NCBI GenBank assembly: GCA_020436935.1
Contig: JAGQWX010000015.1
Location: 31,228-95,227, forward strand
Length of the DNA: 64,000 bases
Source: Saprospiraceae bacterium
GTDB lineage: Bacteria > Bacteroidota > Bacteroidia > Chitinophagales > Saprospiraceae
Direction of reading: 5' to 3'
This document shows, one piece after another, positions 55,746 through 64,000 of the stretch (positions are counted from its first letter, which is position 1; the number at the start of each line of letters is the position of its first letter). Both the position numbers and the translations under genes were made by a program. The notes beneath the pieces are model-generated. The model was not told the origin of the DNA and searched no databases. It saw only the letters and a list, made by a program, of their open reading frames with translations.

Positions 55746-57101
55746 ATGAATTTTTTGATGGGCAGATATCACCGCTATAAAGATTGGTTGTTTAAGACCT
55801 ATTTGAATGATGGTACAAGACTACTGCTTATAAAAAGCATGATTGTTTGGTTTTCTGCTTTTATCACTGGTTGCATTGCTGTAGCATATGCTCGAATGTT
55901 TCACCTGATAGAAGACTGGCAGGAGTGGTGGTTTGGCAAATACCCCAAGCTGGCTCTGGTAGTGGTGCCGATGCTTTTTGTCCTGGCCTGGCAAATAGTA
56001 GTAAGAATTGCACCCGGTGCGCGAGGCAGTGGAATTCCCCAGCTTATGGCAAGTCTTGATATGGCCAATCAAAACGAACGCCACCTCATCAAGTACATGC
56101 TGAGCATCAGGATACTTGTAGTGAAGTTTGTGAGCAGCCTCGTCATGATTCTTTCAGGGGCGGCTTGTGGAAGAGAAGGTCCGACCTTGCAGATAGCAGG
56201 ATCTGTTTTCAAATTCATACATGACAAGCTTCCGGCCAACTGGCCAAAAGTATCTGAAAAAATCATGCTGATGACCGGTGGCGCCGCAGGATTGGCTGCT
56301 GCCTTCAATACACCGCTGGGAGGAATTGTTTTTGTGGTCGAAGAACTATCTAAAGTGCACCTTGCCAAAATCAGAAACTTTGTCTTTACCGGCGTCATCA
56401 TTGCAGGTCTTACTGCGCAGTGGCTCAACGGGTCATATCTTTATCTAGGCTTTCCCCGCATTGACAACAGTGGATATAAAATCTTTTTCCTCGTCATTCT
56501 CGTAGGTTTTGTTGTCGGTACCGGTGCCGCCCTGATGACCAGGCTCATTGGTCAGATTGCTGCCATCAGAAAAAGAATCAAAAATGTAAAAATTGAGTTT
56601 TTATTCGTAGCATTCCTTGGCCTCTGTGTGGCTGTGATGATGGTATATTTTTCTAAGGAAGGCATAGGCTCAGGCAAGGTGCAAATGAACGCACTTTTAT
56701 TCGATGGGGATAAAAAAGGTTCTATAGACATGGTGCTTGCCCGGTTTTTTGCGCCGATTTTGAGCTTTACTTCGGGTGCGGCAACGGGAATCTTTGCTCC
56801 CTCTCTGGCTACAGGAGCCTCCATTGGTGGACTTGTTGCAGACCTATTCAATGTAACAGACGGAGCTTTCAACCTGCTCGTGCTGGCAGGAATGACCGGC
56901 TTCCTGTCGGGACTTACCCGCTCGCCTTTTACCTCTGCGATACTGGTTTTGGAAATGACCGACCGACATTCAGCCATTTTTCATCTGATGCTTGCAGCCT
57001 TGGTGGGATACCTTGCGGCATATGCCATCCAGAGGAAAGGCATGTATGAAAAACTTAAGGACGACTACATCAAAAAACTCAAAAACCAGGAACTGCATTG
57101 A
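55746..57101 (+). CDS. ClC-family chloride channel/transporter
   Basis: A 451-residue inner-membrane protein with the ClC selectivity motifs: GSGIPQLMASL, GREGPTLQIAGSVF with the gating Glu144, and SGAATGIFAPSLATGASIGG. About a dozen or more hydrophobic segments are present. There are no C-terminal CBS domains, so it is the short bacterial form. It exchanges chloride for protons or conducts chloride; which cannot be told here. rnhB starts within its stop, so the two share a transcript. Confidence 0.92.
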   Translation: MNFLMGRYHRYKDWLFKTYLNDGTRLLLIKSMIVWFSAFITGCIAVAYARMFHLIEDWQEWWFGKYPKLALVVVPMLFVLAWQIVVRIAPGARGSGIPQLMASLDMANQNERHLIKYMLSIRILVVKFVSSLVMILSGAACGREGPTLQIAGSVFKFIHDKLPANWPKVSEKIMLMTGGAAGLAAAFNTPLGGIVFVVEELSKVHLAKIRNFVFTGVIIAGLTAQWLNGSYLYLGFPRIDNSGYKIFFLVILVGFVVGTGAALMTRLIGQIAAIRKRIKNVKIEFLFVAFLGLCVAVMMVYFSKEGIGSGKVQMNALLFDGDKKGSIDMVLARFFAPILSFTSGAATGIFAPSLATGASIGGLVADLFNVTDGAFNLLVLAGMTGFLSGLTRSPFTSAILVLEMTDRHSAIFHLMLAALVGYLAAYAIQRKGMYEKLKDDYIKKLKNQELH

Positions 57102-57727
57102 AAAAGAACCTACCAAAACTCAAAAGCTACCTGAACAAAGGCCAGATTGAAGCCGGTTGTGATGAGGCTGGAAGAGGCTGTCTGGCCGGACCGGTAGTCG
57201 CTGCTGCAGTAATATTACCACCCGGCTTCCGACACAAACTGGTAAGAGACAGCAAAACGCTCACAGAAGCAGAAAGAGAAGAAGCAAGAGCGATCGTGCT
57301 CCAAAAGGCGTTGGCTTACGGCATCGGTATACTTGACAATACTGCCATTGATAAGCACAATATTTTGAATGCTTCTTTTCTGGCCATGCACCAGGCTTTA
57401 CAGCAACTGTCTATGGTGCCCGAACATCTGCTGATCGACGGCAACAGATTCATCGCGTATGAAAACATATGTCACACTTGTGTGATAAAAGGTGACAACA
57501 AGTTTTACAATATTGCTGCTGCTTCCATTCTTGCAAAAACCCACCGCGATATGCTGATGTGCCAACTGCATGAAGTACACCCTGAATATGGCTGGAATGT
57601 CAATAAAGGATATCCCACAGAACACCACCGGACTGCCATACTCCAACATGGCATCACATCTTATCATCGCAGGAGCTTCAGGTTATTGCCCGAGCCCTTG
57701 CAACTCGATCTTTTTACCGAACTTTAA
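57098..57727 (+). CDS. rnhB: Ribonuclease HII
   Basis: Cuts RNA in RNA-DNA hybrids and single ribonucleotides in DNA. The 209-residue enzyme has GCDEAGRGCLAGPVVAAAVI (first two acidic residues), LIDGNRF (Asp) and VIKGDNKFYNIAAASILAKTHRD (last Asp). It starts at TTG (57098-57100), which overlaps the ClC stop by 4 bp (TTGA). The length is normal. The coupling to a chloride transporter is positional and does not suggest a shared role. Confidence 0.93.
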   Translation: MKKNLPKLKSYLNKGQIEAGCDEAGRGCLAGPVVAAAVILPPGFRHKLVRDSKTLTEAEREEARAIVLQKALAYGIGILDNTAIDKHNILNASFLAMHQALQQLSMVPEHLLIDGNRFIAYENICHTCVIKGDNKFYNIAAASILAKTHRDMLMCQLHEVHPEYGWNVNKGYPTEHHRTAILQHGITSYHRRSFRLLPEPLQLDLFTEL

Positions 57728-57736
57728 AACAAAAAA

Positions 57737-58375
57737 ATGGCCCTCCAGATAAAAATTTTCACCTTCAATGACTTTGCTGAAAACACATATATGCTGTACG
57801 ATGAAACCAATCAATGCATCATTGTAGATCCAGGGTGTAAAAATGCGAGAGAACAAAATATACTGGCAAGCTTCATCACTGAAAATGAACTGACTCCAAT
57901 CATGCTGATCAATACCCATTGCCATATAGATCATGTGTTGGGCAATGCATGGGTAAGCCGGCAGTATCAGCTGGGACTTTATGCCCACGAACTAGAGAAA
58001 CCTACATTGCACATGCAGCCACTTGTAGCGCAAATGTATGGCATGCCCTATGACGAATCCCCTCAGATTTCGGGATTACTTCACGAAGGAGAAATGATAA
58101 ATGTTGGAACTACCTATTGGAAAATCCTGTTTGTACCGGGCCACGCCCCAGGCCACATTTGTCTGTACCACGAGGCATCAAACACATTGATCGCTGGAGA
58201 CACCTTGTTTGAGGGCAGCATTGGTCGCACAGATTTACCGGGCGGACATCATGAAACATTGATTGCGAGAATACAGTCGGAATTGTTTACGCTTCCGGAT
58301 GAAACGGTCGTATATCCGGGGCATGGTGGACCAACTACGATTGGAAAAGAAAAAAGCACCAACCCATTTTTTTAA
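57737..58375 (+). CDS. MBL-fold hydrolase (glyoxalase II-like)
   Basis: A 212-residue metallo-beta-lactamase-fold hydrolase. Metal ligands are in NTHCHIDHVLGN, VPGHAPGHICLY, AGDTLFEGSIGRTD and YPGHGGPTT. The form is that of the small single-domain hydrolases near glyoxalase II (YcbL-like), which split thioesters such as lactoylglutathione analogues. It is 9 bp after rnhB and so probably in the same transcript. The true substrate is unknown. Confidence 0.9.
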   Translation: MALQIKIFTFNDFAENTYMLYDETNQCIIVDPGCKNAREQNILASFITENELTPIMLINTHCHIDHVLGNAWVSRQYQLGLYAHELEKPTLHMQPLVAQMYGMPYDESPQISGLLHEGEMINVGTTYWKILFVPGHAPGHICLYHEASNTLIAGDTLFEGSIGRTDLPGGHHETLIARIQSELFTLPDETVVYPGHGGPTTIGKEKSTNPFF

Positions 58376-58419
58376 AACAGATCAAGCCAAAGCATCGTGT
58401 AATTTAGAAGCAATAACTA

Positions 58420-59118
58420 TTACTGCTTTTTCTTCTGCTTGTAATTATTGTTTTTATTTTGTTTGTATTTGCCGTTGTTGTTATTGTTGTTCTTCCTCTG
58501 CTTATTGTTGTTGTTGTTTCTCTGCTTGTTGTTATTGTTGTTGAAACTTCTGGAAGAGATCAGGTTTTCGATCGAAAAATCATCTTCAAATGACAACTCA
58601 CCACCTGTCATTTCATACAGATCCTGTTTGATGATTTCATCATTGACATAGTGTTCTTTGTTCCATGTCTGGTATGCCAGTTTCATGTAGGAAGCAATGA
58701 CTTGAGAGAAGGCTCTTTTCTTTTCAGGGTCCTCCATCTTCAGCGCTTTTCTGATCATTTCCTGGACATAGTGACCATAATGCCTGAATTTGAACTCCAG
58801 ATTGGGATAATCCATGGTAGGTTTTACTCTGGTTTCTTCCGGCGCGTGGATGGTAATGCCTTCCGGAACCTCGATGTCCAACTCGTAATCCGCAATTTTA
58901 AACACGTGATTCCAAAGTTTTTCCTGGTAATCTGCCATACTGCGGTAATGAGGGTTCATGATATTGACGAGATTGACGATTTCTCTGACTACCTCATTGC
59001 GGCGCGGTTTGTCATCAACGCCTTTGGCATAGGCCACAAGGTTTTGTATGTTTCTTCCATATTCTGAAATTTTCAATTCATCTTTTTCAGAATTGTAAAG
59101 CAAGTCGAATGTTTTCAT
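58420..59118 (-). CDS. DUF4290 protein with Asn/Lys/Gln-rich tail
   Basis: A 232-residue cytoplasmic protein of the Bacteroidota-specific DUF4290 family (about residues 5-175; DLLYNSEKDELKISEYGRN, MNPHYRSMADYQEKLW, FRHYGHYVQEMI). The last 45 residues are a low-complexity tail made almost wholly of Asn, Lys and Gln, encoded by AAC/AAT-type runs. The tail could bind RNA or drive self-association. It lies next to glmS in the order seen across the phylum. The family has no established function. Confidence 0.85.
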   Translation of the reverse strand: MKTFDLLYNSEKDELKISEYGRNIQNLVAYAKGVDDKPRRNEVVREIVNLVNIMNPHYRSMADYQEKLWNHVFKIADYELDIEVPEGITIHAPEETRVKPTMDYPNLEFKFRHYGHYVQEMIRKALKMEDPEKKRAFSQVIASYMKLAYQTWNKEHYVNDEIIKQDLYEMTGGELSFEDDFSIENLISSRSFNNNNNKQRNNNNNKQRKNNNNNNGKYKQNKNNNYKQKKKQ

Positions 59119-59191
59119 TCCTAAAATTTATTAGAGGAATCCTGATGTAGATTCCAAATCTGTTTATCAATAAAAAGAAGGCCGCCAGAAA

Positions 59192-61030
59192 TTATTCTAC
59201 AGTTACGGACTTCGCAAGATTTCTGGGTTGATCCACATTACAACCACGCATTACACTGATGTAATAAGAAATGAGTTGTAGTGGGATGACAGAAAGCAAT
59301 GGGGTCAATGGTTCTTCGATGTAAGGGATTTCAAAAGTAAAATCAGCCAATCCTGAAATGATGTTATCTCCTTCGTTGACAATGGCGATGACTACACCTT
59401 TTCTGGCTTTGACCTCCTGGATGTTGGACACAATTTTTTCGTGTGCACTAACATTGGTGGCGACTATAAATACCGGCATATCCTCATCTATCAATGCGAT
59501 AGGCCCGTGTTTCATCTCCGCTGCAGGGTATCCTTCTGCGTGAATATAAGAAATTTCTTTCAATTTCAGCGCTCCTTCGAGAGCCACAGGGAAGTTTAAG
59601 CCCCTGCCAAGATACAATGCGTTGGGTTTATTTTGAATTTCCTGGGCAATCAATTTTATTTTCTCCTTCTGCTCGAGGATTTCTGCAACTTTTTTGGGCA
59701 CACTTTCCAGCCCGTAAATGAGCTCTCTCAGCATGCCGGATGGAATGGTTCCCTTTTTCTCTCCCAGCTTCAGTGCCATCAAAATTAGAACAACCAACTG
59801 GCTGGTAAAGGCTTTTGTCGATGCAACTCCTATCTCGGGACCTGCGTGGATGTATGATCCGCTGTCGGTAACACGGGCAATAGACGATCCTACGACGTTG
59901 ACAATGCCATAGGTCAATGCTCCTTTCTCTTTTGCAATTTCAAGTGCAGCAAGTGTATCGGCAGTTTCACCAGACTGAGAGATAGCGATTACTACATCTT
60001 TTTCTGTCAAAATGGGATTGCGATATCTGAACTCAGATGCGTATTCCACCTCTACAGGAATGCGTGCCAGGTCTTCGATGAGGTATTCAGCAATGAGGGC
60101 GCTGTGCCATGAAGTACCACAAGCTACAAAAATGATTCTGTGAGCGTTGAGTATTCTTTGTTGATGCTCTTCAAGACCTCCGAGACTTACCCAGCCTTCT
60201 TCCGCGTTGATTCTACCCCTCATGGATTCAGCAATGGTGGTTGGCTGTTCCATGATTTCCTTGAGCATGAAATGGTCATACCCACCTTTTTCCAGCTGTT
60301 CAATCTTCAGGTCAAGTTCCTGAATGACCGGCTCTTGTATTTCGTTGTGTATATTTTTGACCACAAAAGAACCATCGCGATTGGCTATGGCAATTTCTTC
60401 ATCGTTGAGGTAGACTACTTTTTTGGTATATTTTATAATGGGACTGGCGTCAGAAGCCACATAAAACTCCTTGTCGCCAATACCGAGTACCAACGGGCTT
60501 GACTTGCGTGCTGCAACTATCTGATTGGGATTTTCTTTATCAACCACCACTATAGCATAAGCACCAACCACCCTGGACAATGCTTTTGTTACTGCCTGTT
60601 CCAGATCGAGATTGTCCTGGTTTTTAAATTCTTCTATCAGGTGGACCAGAACTTCGGTATCTGTTTGGCTTTTGAAAACATGGCCTCTGTCTTCCAATGC
60701 TTTTTTGATGGTGGCGTAGTTTTCGATGATGCCGTTATGTACCAGCGAGATGGTGCCATCACCTGAGTTGTGCGGATGTGCATTGATATCGTCAGGCTTA
60801 CCATGGGTCGCCCATCTGGTATGTCCAATGCCCAGCGTCCCAGTGGTGTCAATCGTTGCTGAAACAGCTTCCAGATCAGAAACCTTTCCCTTTTTCTTTA
60901 CGGTTTTGAGGGTTCCATTCAGAATGGAGATACCCGCACTGTCGTAACCTCGGTACTCCAATCTTTTGAGACCTTCCAATAGTATGGGAAAAGCTTGTTT
61001 TTCACCAATGTATGCAACTATGCCACACAT
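59192..61030 (-). CDS. glmS: Glutamine-fructose-6-phosphate aminotransferase (isomerizing)
   Basis: Makes glucosamine-6-phosphate, the entry to cell-wall amino sugars and hence to MurA. The 612-residue enzyme begins MCGIVAYIG with the nucleophile Cys2 of the glutaminase domain (about 1-230). Two SIS domains follow, with VACGTSWHSALIAEYLIED, ISQSGETADTLAAL and EISYIHAEGYPAAEMKHGPIA-type motifs, ending PRNLAKSVTVE. It lies 12 bp after the DUF4270 gene, so the two share a transcript. No glmS ribozyme is present upstream, as expected outside Firmicutes. Confidence 0.97.
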   Translation of the reverse strand: MCGIVAYIGEKQAFPILLEGLKRLEYRGYDSAGISILNGTLKTVKKKGKVSDLEAVSATIDTTGTLGIGHTRWATHGKPDDINAHPHNSGDGTISLVHNGIIENYATIKKALEDRGHVFKSQTDTEVLVHLIEEFKNQDNLDLEQAVTKALSRVVGAYAIVVVDKENPNQIVAARKSSPLVLGIGDKEFYVASDASPIIKYTKKVVYLNDEEIAIANRDGSFVVKNIHNEIQEPVIQELDLKIEQLEKGGYDHFMLKEIMEQPTTIAESMRGRINAEEGWVSLGGLEEHQQRILNAHRIIFVACGTSWHSALIAEYLIEDLARIPVEVEYASEFRYRNPILTEKDVVIAISQSGETADTLAALEIAKEKGALTYGIVNVVGSSIARVTDSGSYIHAGPEIGVASTKAFTSQLVVLILMALKLGEKKGTIPSGMLRELIYGLESVPKKVAEILEQKEKIKLIAQEIQNKPNALYLGRGLNFPVALEGALKLKEISYIHAEGYPAAEMKHGPIALIDEDMPVFIVATNVSAHEKIVSNIQEVKARKGVVIAIVNEGDNIISGLADFTFEIPYIEEPLTPLLSVIPLQLISYYISVMRGCNVDQPRNLAKSVTVE

Positions 61031-61042
61031 ATAAATTAAAAC

Positions 61043-62398
61043 TTAGGGGTTTGTAAACGCAATTTTTAGTTTGATCGGATATTCCGGGTGCTCGGCGCCG
61101 TAAAAGACTGCTCTATGAGGTCTTTGTGCTCTGGATTGAACGGATATGAGCAACTCATTGTTCGGAATGTCACCACTGAGCATGCCTTTGACAGCCTTGG
61201 TGATATTCATTCTATACGTTCCATTTGGCGTTCCTGTTCTTGACTTGAGCACTCCCCCAAAACCTTCATCGATGTCGATGAGCGCAGAAAAAAGGTCAGA
61301 AATGTCCGTAATGGTAAAATATTGGCCATCCTTTTTATAACCAATTGTTAGCTGAGGAACAAAAGGATATAGACCGACATCGTCACCTTGAAGGACAGCG
61401 GCTGATATTTCAAGCTCCGCATGATTGATGATCTTATCATGCATTTTGGCGAGGTCCTTAAAAACCAATTTGATGTCCGGACCATCAAAGCCCTGGGTGA
61501 AAAGTAGTGACTTACCTTCTGTGGCATTGTTCAATACTTGTCCGTAAGGACCTGCAGCAAAACCTGAGTCGAAATTCAACCATCGTTTATCAGTAATAAT
61601 AAACTTTATTACTCTTTTGGTATTGCTGGAATCCCTGTAATAAAAATACAATCCGTTAACGCCGTTGTTGCCGTCATTTAAGGTGTTGCCAACATTGAGT
61701 CCTAGGAGTGAACCTATATTTGACTCAGATTTGATGACCAAACCCTTGAATTTTTCTATCAATTCCAGGGTGGTGTTCACCTGATCAAAGTTGCTGAAAA
61801 GAGAATTGAATCTATTTGAATCTAGAGGAATTCTGATCTGCGGTCTCAGGGTCTGAAGCGTAGTATCTACTTCGTAATTGACGACCCTTACAGAATCTTT
61901 TGGTCTATACTGCAATGCTACCTGGCCCAATGGTTCAGGAGAAATCTCTACTACGTCATTGTGGTACACAGTATCTGAAGTGGGCAGTGCTGTGGCTTCA
62001 TATACACTGATATTGTGGATGTCTGCCAGTTGGCCATAAGTAGAAATGGTATCATAAGACAACACAAGAACCGCTGAGTCTATGCGGCTGTTGGCCATAT
62101 TTGGCACGTTGAGGTAGTTGTTATAAACAAGCTCAATGTATAAGCTGCTTTCAACTGTGCCAAAGATAGGGTCGGAATATTTGCCAATGGGATAACTGTT
62201 AAAATTTGTTACTCCCTCAATATAGGTCGGTACTTTGTCTGCAGGAACAGTAGTCGAAGCTATGCTAAAATCTGAAGCTGCGTCAAGACTAAAAGCGTCT
62301 TCGTCTAAAAGGTCAGATCCTACAGTGGTGGGGTCTTCACATGCGGTAAAAAATAAAAATAGTGAGCATGTAAAAGCAAACAAAAATGCTTTATTCAT
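61043..62398 (-). CDS. DUF4270 lipoprotein
   Basis: A 451-residue lipoprotein (signal FTCSLFLFFTACEDP) of the DUF4270 family of Bacteroidota. The lipobox is followed by TTVGSDLLDEDAF. The rest is beta-rich (DSAVLVLSYDTIS, VVNYEVDTTLQTLRPQIRIPL), probably displayed at the outer membrane. Function is unknown. It overlaps the glgA-like gene by 8 bp and lies just before glmS; this order is conserved, which hints at a link to envelope polysaccharide or amino-sugar supply. Confidence 0.87.
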   Translation of the reverse strand: MNKAFLFAFTCSLFLFFTACEDPTTVGSDLLDEDAFSLDAASDFSIASTTVPADKVPTYIEGVTNFNSYPIGKYSDPIFGTVESSLYIELVYNNYLNVPNMANSRIDSAVLVLSYDTISTYGQLADIHNISVYEATALPTSDTVYHNDVVEISPEPLGQVALQYRPKDSVRVVNYEVDTTLQTLRPQIRIPLDSNRFNSLFSNFDQVNTTLELIEKFKGLVIKSESNIGSLLGLNVGNTLNDGNNGVNGLYFYYRDSSNTKRVIKFIITDKRWLNFDSGFAAGPYGQVLNNATEGKSLLFTQGFDGPDIKLVFKDLAKMHDKIINHAELEISAAVLQGDDVGLYPFVPQLTIGYKKDGQYFTITDISDLFSALIDIDEGFGGVLKSRTGTPNGTYRMNITKAVKGMLSGDIPNNELLISVQSRAQRPHRAVFYGAEHPEYPIKLKIAFTNP

Positions 62399-63191
62399 TA
62401 TCTACTTCTTGTTCGATGAATTGGTTGTAAAATGCTACCGTTTCTGTAAGATGATTTTCATTGCCAACGATATCCAGAACCGGTTTGTCTAAGTTAACAA
62501 GTTTGCGTTCTGATTCGCTGCCTATGATGATGCCATCAGCAAAAAAGCTTGCTCCTTTATTGAGATCAACTTCTGTGCCTTCATAGTATGGGATGAGGTC
62601 GTCATCCGTCAATGAATTGATGGTTGCTACATCTTTAAAACTCTTTTTAAACGATTTACCAACTACATCTGTATAAGCAGAGTAAATAACTTTAGAAAAA
62701 TTTAAGATTGGGTCAGTATGGTATACCTTTTTAACGAACAAAGGAACCAAAGCTGTGAATGATCCATGACAGTGGATGATGTCGGGCGGCCAGCCAAACT
62801 TACGTACTGTTTCTATGACGCCCTTACAAAAGAAGACCATACGCTCTTCGTTGTCTTCGTATAAGTTTTTGTTTTCATCATAAAATTCCGCTCTCTTCTT
62901 GAAAAATTCCTCATTGTCCAAAAAGTATACCTGGAGCCTTGAGCCCGGAATAGAAGCCACCTTGATGATCAACGGATAATCCTCGTCATCAACGATGATG
63001 TTCATTCCTGACAAACGTACAACCTCATGAAGTCTGTGTCTTCGTTCGTTGATGCTTCCAAATTTGGGCATCAAAATTCGAATTTCATAATTGTTGTCCT
63101 GAGCCTTTTGTGGTAAACTTTTAAATATTTCAGAAATTTCCGTCAATGCGGTATAAGGGTTCATTTCCTGTGTGACATATAAAACTCTCAT
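62391..63191 (-). CDS. Short GlgA-like protein (glycogen synthase N-domain only)
   Basis: A 266-residue protein matching only the N-terminal Rossmann half of GT5 glycogen/starch synthases (RVLYVTQEMNPYTALTEI, RILMPKFGSINERRHRLHEV, WPPDIIHCHGSFTALVPLFV). The C-terminal half, which binds the nucleotide and carries key catalytic residues, is absent. The usual N-terminal K-x-G-G loop is replaced by TALTEIS. Similar short forms occur across Bacteroidota in this same place before DUF4270 and glmS. It may be a glycan-binding or regulatory protein; synthase activity is doubtful. Confidence 0.82.
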   Translation of the reverse strand: MRVLYVTQEMNPYTALTEISEIFKSLPQKAQDNNYEIRILMPKFGSINERRHRLHEVVRLSGMNIIVDDEDYPLIIKVASIPGSRLQVYFLDNEEFFKKRAEFYDENKNLYEDNEERMVFFCKGVIETVRKFGWPPDIIHCHGSFTALVPLFVKKVYHTDPILNFSKVIYSAYTDVVGKSFKKSFKDVATINSLTDDDLIPYYEGTEVDLNKGASFFADGIIIGSESERKLVNLDKPVLDIVGNENHLTETVAFYNQFIEQEVDNE

Positions 63192-63290
63192 CCTCTTTTT
63201 TTAAATTTCGCAATCTGTATTCCCTTTCTCTAATAAATCAGACTGTATCCCCAATAATCAAAACGTTAACACCTTGCTTCAAAGGTGGTG

Positions 63291-63298
63291 CAAAGATA
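63291..63298 (-). promoter_or_regulatory. -7 box TATCTTTG before the glgA-DUF4270-glmS genes
   Basis: A perfect TAnnTTTG on the minus strand about 100 bp before the ATG at 63191. No well-spaced -33 element. A short inverted repeat (ACCTT/AAGGT, about 63271-63286) lies at the expected transcript start. Confidence 0.4.
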
Positions 63299-63408
63299 CT
63301 AATAATTTTTCTAATAATTTTATATTCAAAAAGTTATATTTTTCATAGGATTTGGCTTATGTGGGTCATTTTCAGGACGTTCTCTGTGCTGTCATGATCG
63401 TTTGAGAT

Positions 63409-63655
63409 GAAGGCTTTGTCGTTTTTACCCCTGACCCCTAAAGGGGAGGTTTTAGCTTCGAACCCATGCAGGGGAGGTTTTTACCCCCAGCCTCTAATGG
63501 GGAGACTTTTACCACCGCTCCTAAAGGGGAAACTTTTATTCCAGACCCTAAAGGTTGATAAGAAGGCTTTGTCGTTTTTACCCCCGACCCCTAAAGGGGA
63601 GGTTTTAGCACTGACTTATGAAAGGGAGTATTTTTACCCCCGACCCCTAAAGCAG
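63409..63655. repeat. Cluster of CCCCTAAAGGGGA-type repeats
   Basis: About eight degenerate units built on a short palindrome (CCCCTAAAGGGG) and a T-rich arm (GTTTTTACCCC). A longer unit beginning AAGGCTTTGTCGTTTTTACC occurs twice, at about 63410 and 63563. Each palindrome can form a hairpin. Such clusters are common between genes in Bacteroidota and next to insertion sequences. Confidence 0.8.
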
Positions 63656-63675
63656 GGCCGATCAGTTAAATATTG

Positions 63676-64000
63676 TCATATACGTAAAGTTTTGTAAATC
63701 AATTCAAAAGATGGTATTACCTTATTCGCAAACCTTTCATTGGCATATTTGAGGGATTTGTATCCATTCATCCTGAACAGATTTATTATTTGGGTCTGCA
63801 ATATTGAGGTATTCGTGGCAATCTTATTTTCTTTAACTTTATTGTTATCTTCATTTTGTTGGACATCTTTTACTCTATGCAATCTATTTTCAATACCCCA
63901 ATGCAATCTTATTCCCTGAGAATAGAATTCGGCTTTTTGACTCATATTGCTAATATAAATGGCGGACTCTTTGTAATCGACTTTATTTCTTACCCCAAAG
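63676..64000 (-). mobile_element. ISAs1-type transposase, C-terminal part, cut by window edge
   Basis: The frame is open from the right edge to the stop at 63676-63678. The sequence (SAIYISN, then IRLHWGIENRLHRVKDV and EDNNKVKENKIATNTSIL) is the C-terminal part of ISAs1-family DDE transposases, where HWGIENxLHWxLDV carries the last catalytic Glu. Here the Trp of LHWVLDV is Arg (LHRVKDV). The element end should lie near 63650-63675, directly beside the repeat cluster. Whether the whole element is intact cannot be seen. Confidence 0.8.

Larger units (their letters stand above)
63192..63675. other. Intergenic region with hairpin-type repeats
   Basis: The first 200 bp are AT-rich with a -7 box for the glgA-like gene. 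The rest is a repeat cluster. A 96-codon frame at 63407-63697 is only the translation of the repeats. Confidence 0.6.

Noticed and set aside
58448..58651. Leu/Cys-rich plus-strand frame
   Set aside because: Reverse complement of the Asn/Lys-rich tail of the DUF4290 gene.
61000..61060. glmS ribozyme
   Set aside because: Only 12 bp separate glmS from the preceding gene, leaving no room for one.
63407..63697. 96-codon plus-strand frame rich in Pro, Leu and Gly
   Set aside because: It is the in-frame translation of the CCCCTAAAGGGG repeat units and has no domain; it overlaps the end of the transposase gene.

Overview
The window reads as a chromosomal stretch from a member of the Bacteroidota, most likely of the Saprospiria/Chitinophagia type rather than a Bacteroides. 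The reasons are gliding and type IX secretion genes (gldE, gldD, a PorE-like OmpA lipoprotein, secreted enzymes with C-terminal sorting domains), the gene orders mutY-ssb-gldE-gldD, uppS-bamA-skp and glgA-like/DUF4270/glmS/DUF4290, a fused secDF, lipoproteins with the signal 'SC' box, and repeated TAnnTTTG promoter boxes a short way upstream of genes. No rRNA, tRNA or CRISPR array was seen.

Layout. 1-3.7 kb: an operon of three SurA/parvulin-type periplasmic chaperones (minus strand, the last cut by the window edge). 3.7-7.5 kb: mutY, ssb, gldE, gldD. 7.5-13.4 kb: a secreted esterase-like lipoprotein, murA, and the three-gene proton-translocating transhydrogenase. 13.6-20 kb: an exported protein of unknown function, a very large G8/beta-helix secreted protein with an apparent frameshift, lipA and an outer-membrane-like protein. 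20-28.6 kb: a small glycan-use region (CE6/SASA-type esterase, GH106, GH3, sodium/solute symporter) with upp in the middle. 28.6-32.7 kb: dacB, an AstE/AspA-like deacylase, rimK and an NlpC/P60 lipoprotein. 33-37 kb: uppS, bamA, skp. 37.5-45 kb: fasciclin protein, WecA-like transferase, crcB, PorE-like lipoprotein, secDF. 45-48 kb: gcvP. 53-63.2 kb: GH44, a lipoprotein, ClC, rnhB, an MBL hydrolase, DUF4290, glmS, DUF4270 and a glgA-like gene. 63.4-64 kb: an intergenic repeat cluster and the end of an ISAs1-type transposase.

The most unusual segment is 48.0-52.7 kb. A secreted zinc metalloprotease with a T9SS sorting domain has eight tandem copies of a 5-bp repeat just before its signal peptide. 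It is followed directly by a small lipoprotein gene. That lipoprotein, its flanks and the very end of the protease gene are duplicated about 3.1 kb away without the protease body. A third diverged lipoprotein and two 5'-truncated copies bring the family to five members. The layout looks like a phase-variable secreted protease with a set of cognate or orphan lipoproteins, comparable in shape to effector/immunity arrays. The function is inference only.

How the genes fit together: much of the window is envelope building. The chaperones (SurA-like proteins, Skp), BamA, SecDF, MurA, UppS, DacB, GlmS and the PorE-like protein form the route and wall through which the secreted hydrolases (GH44, metalloprotease, G8 protein, esterases, GH3, GH106) reach the surface.
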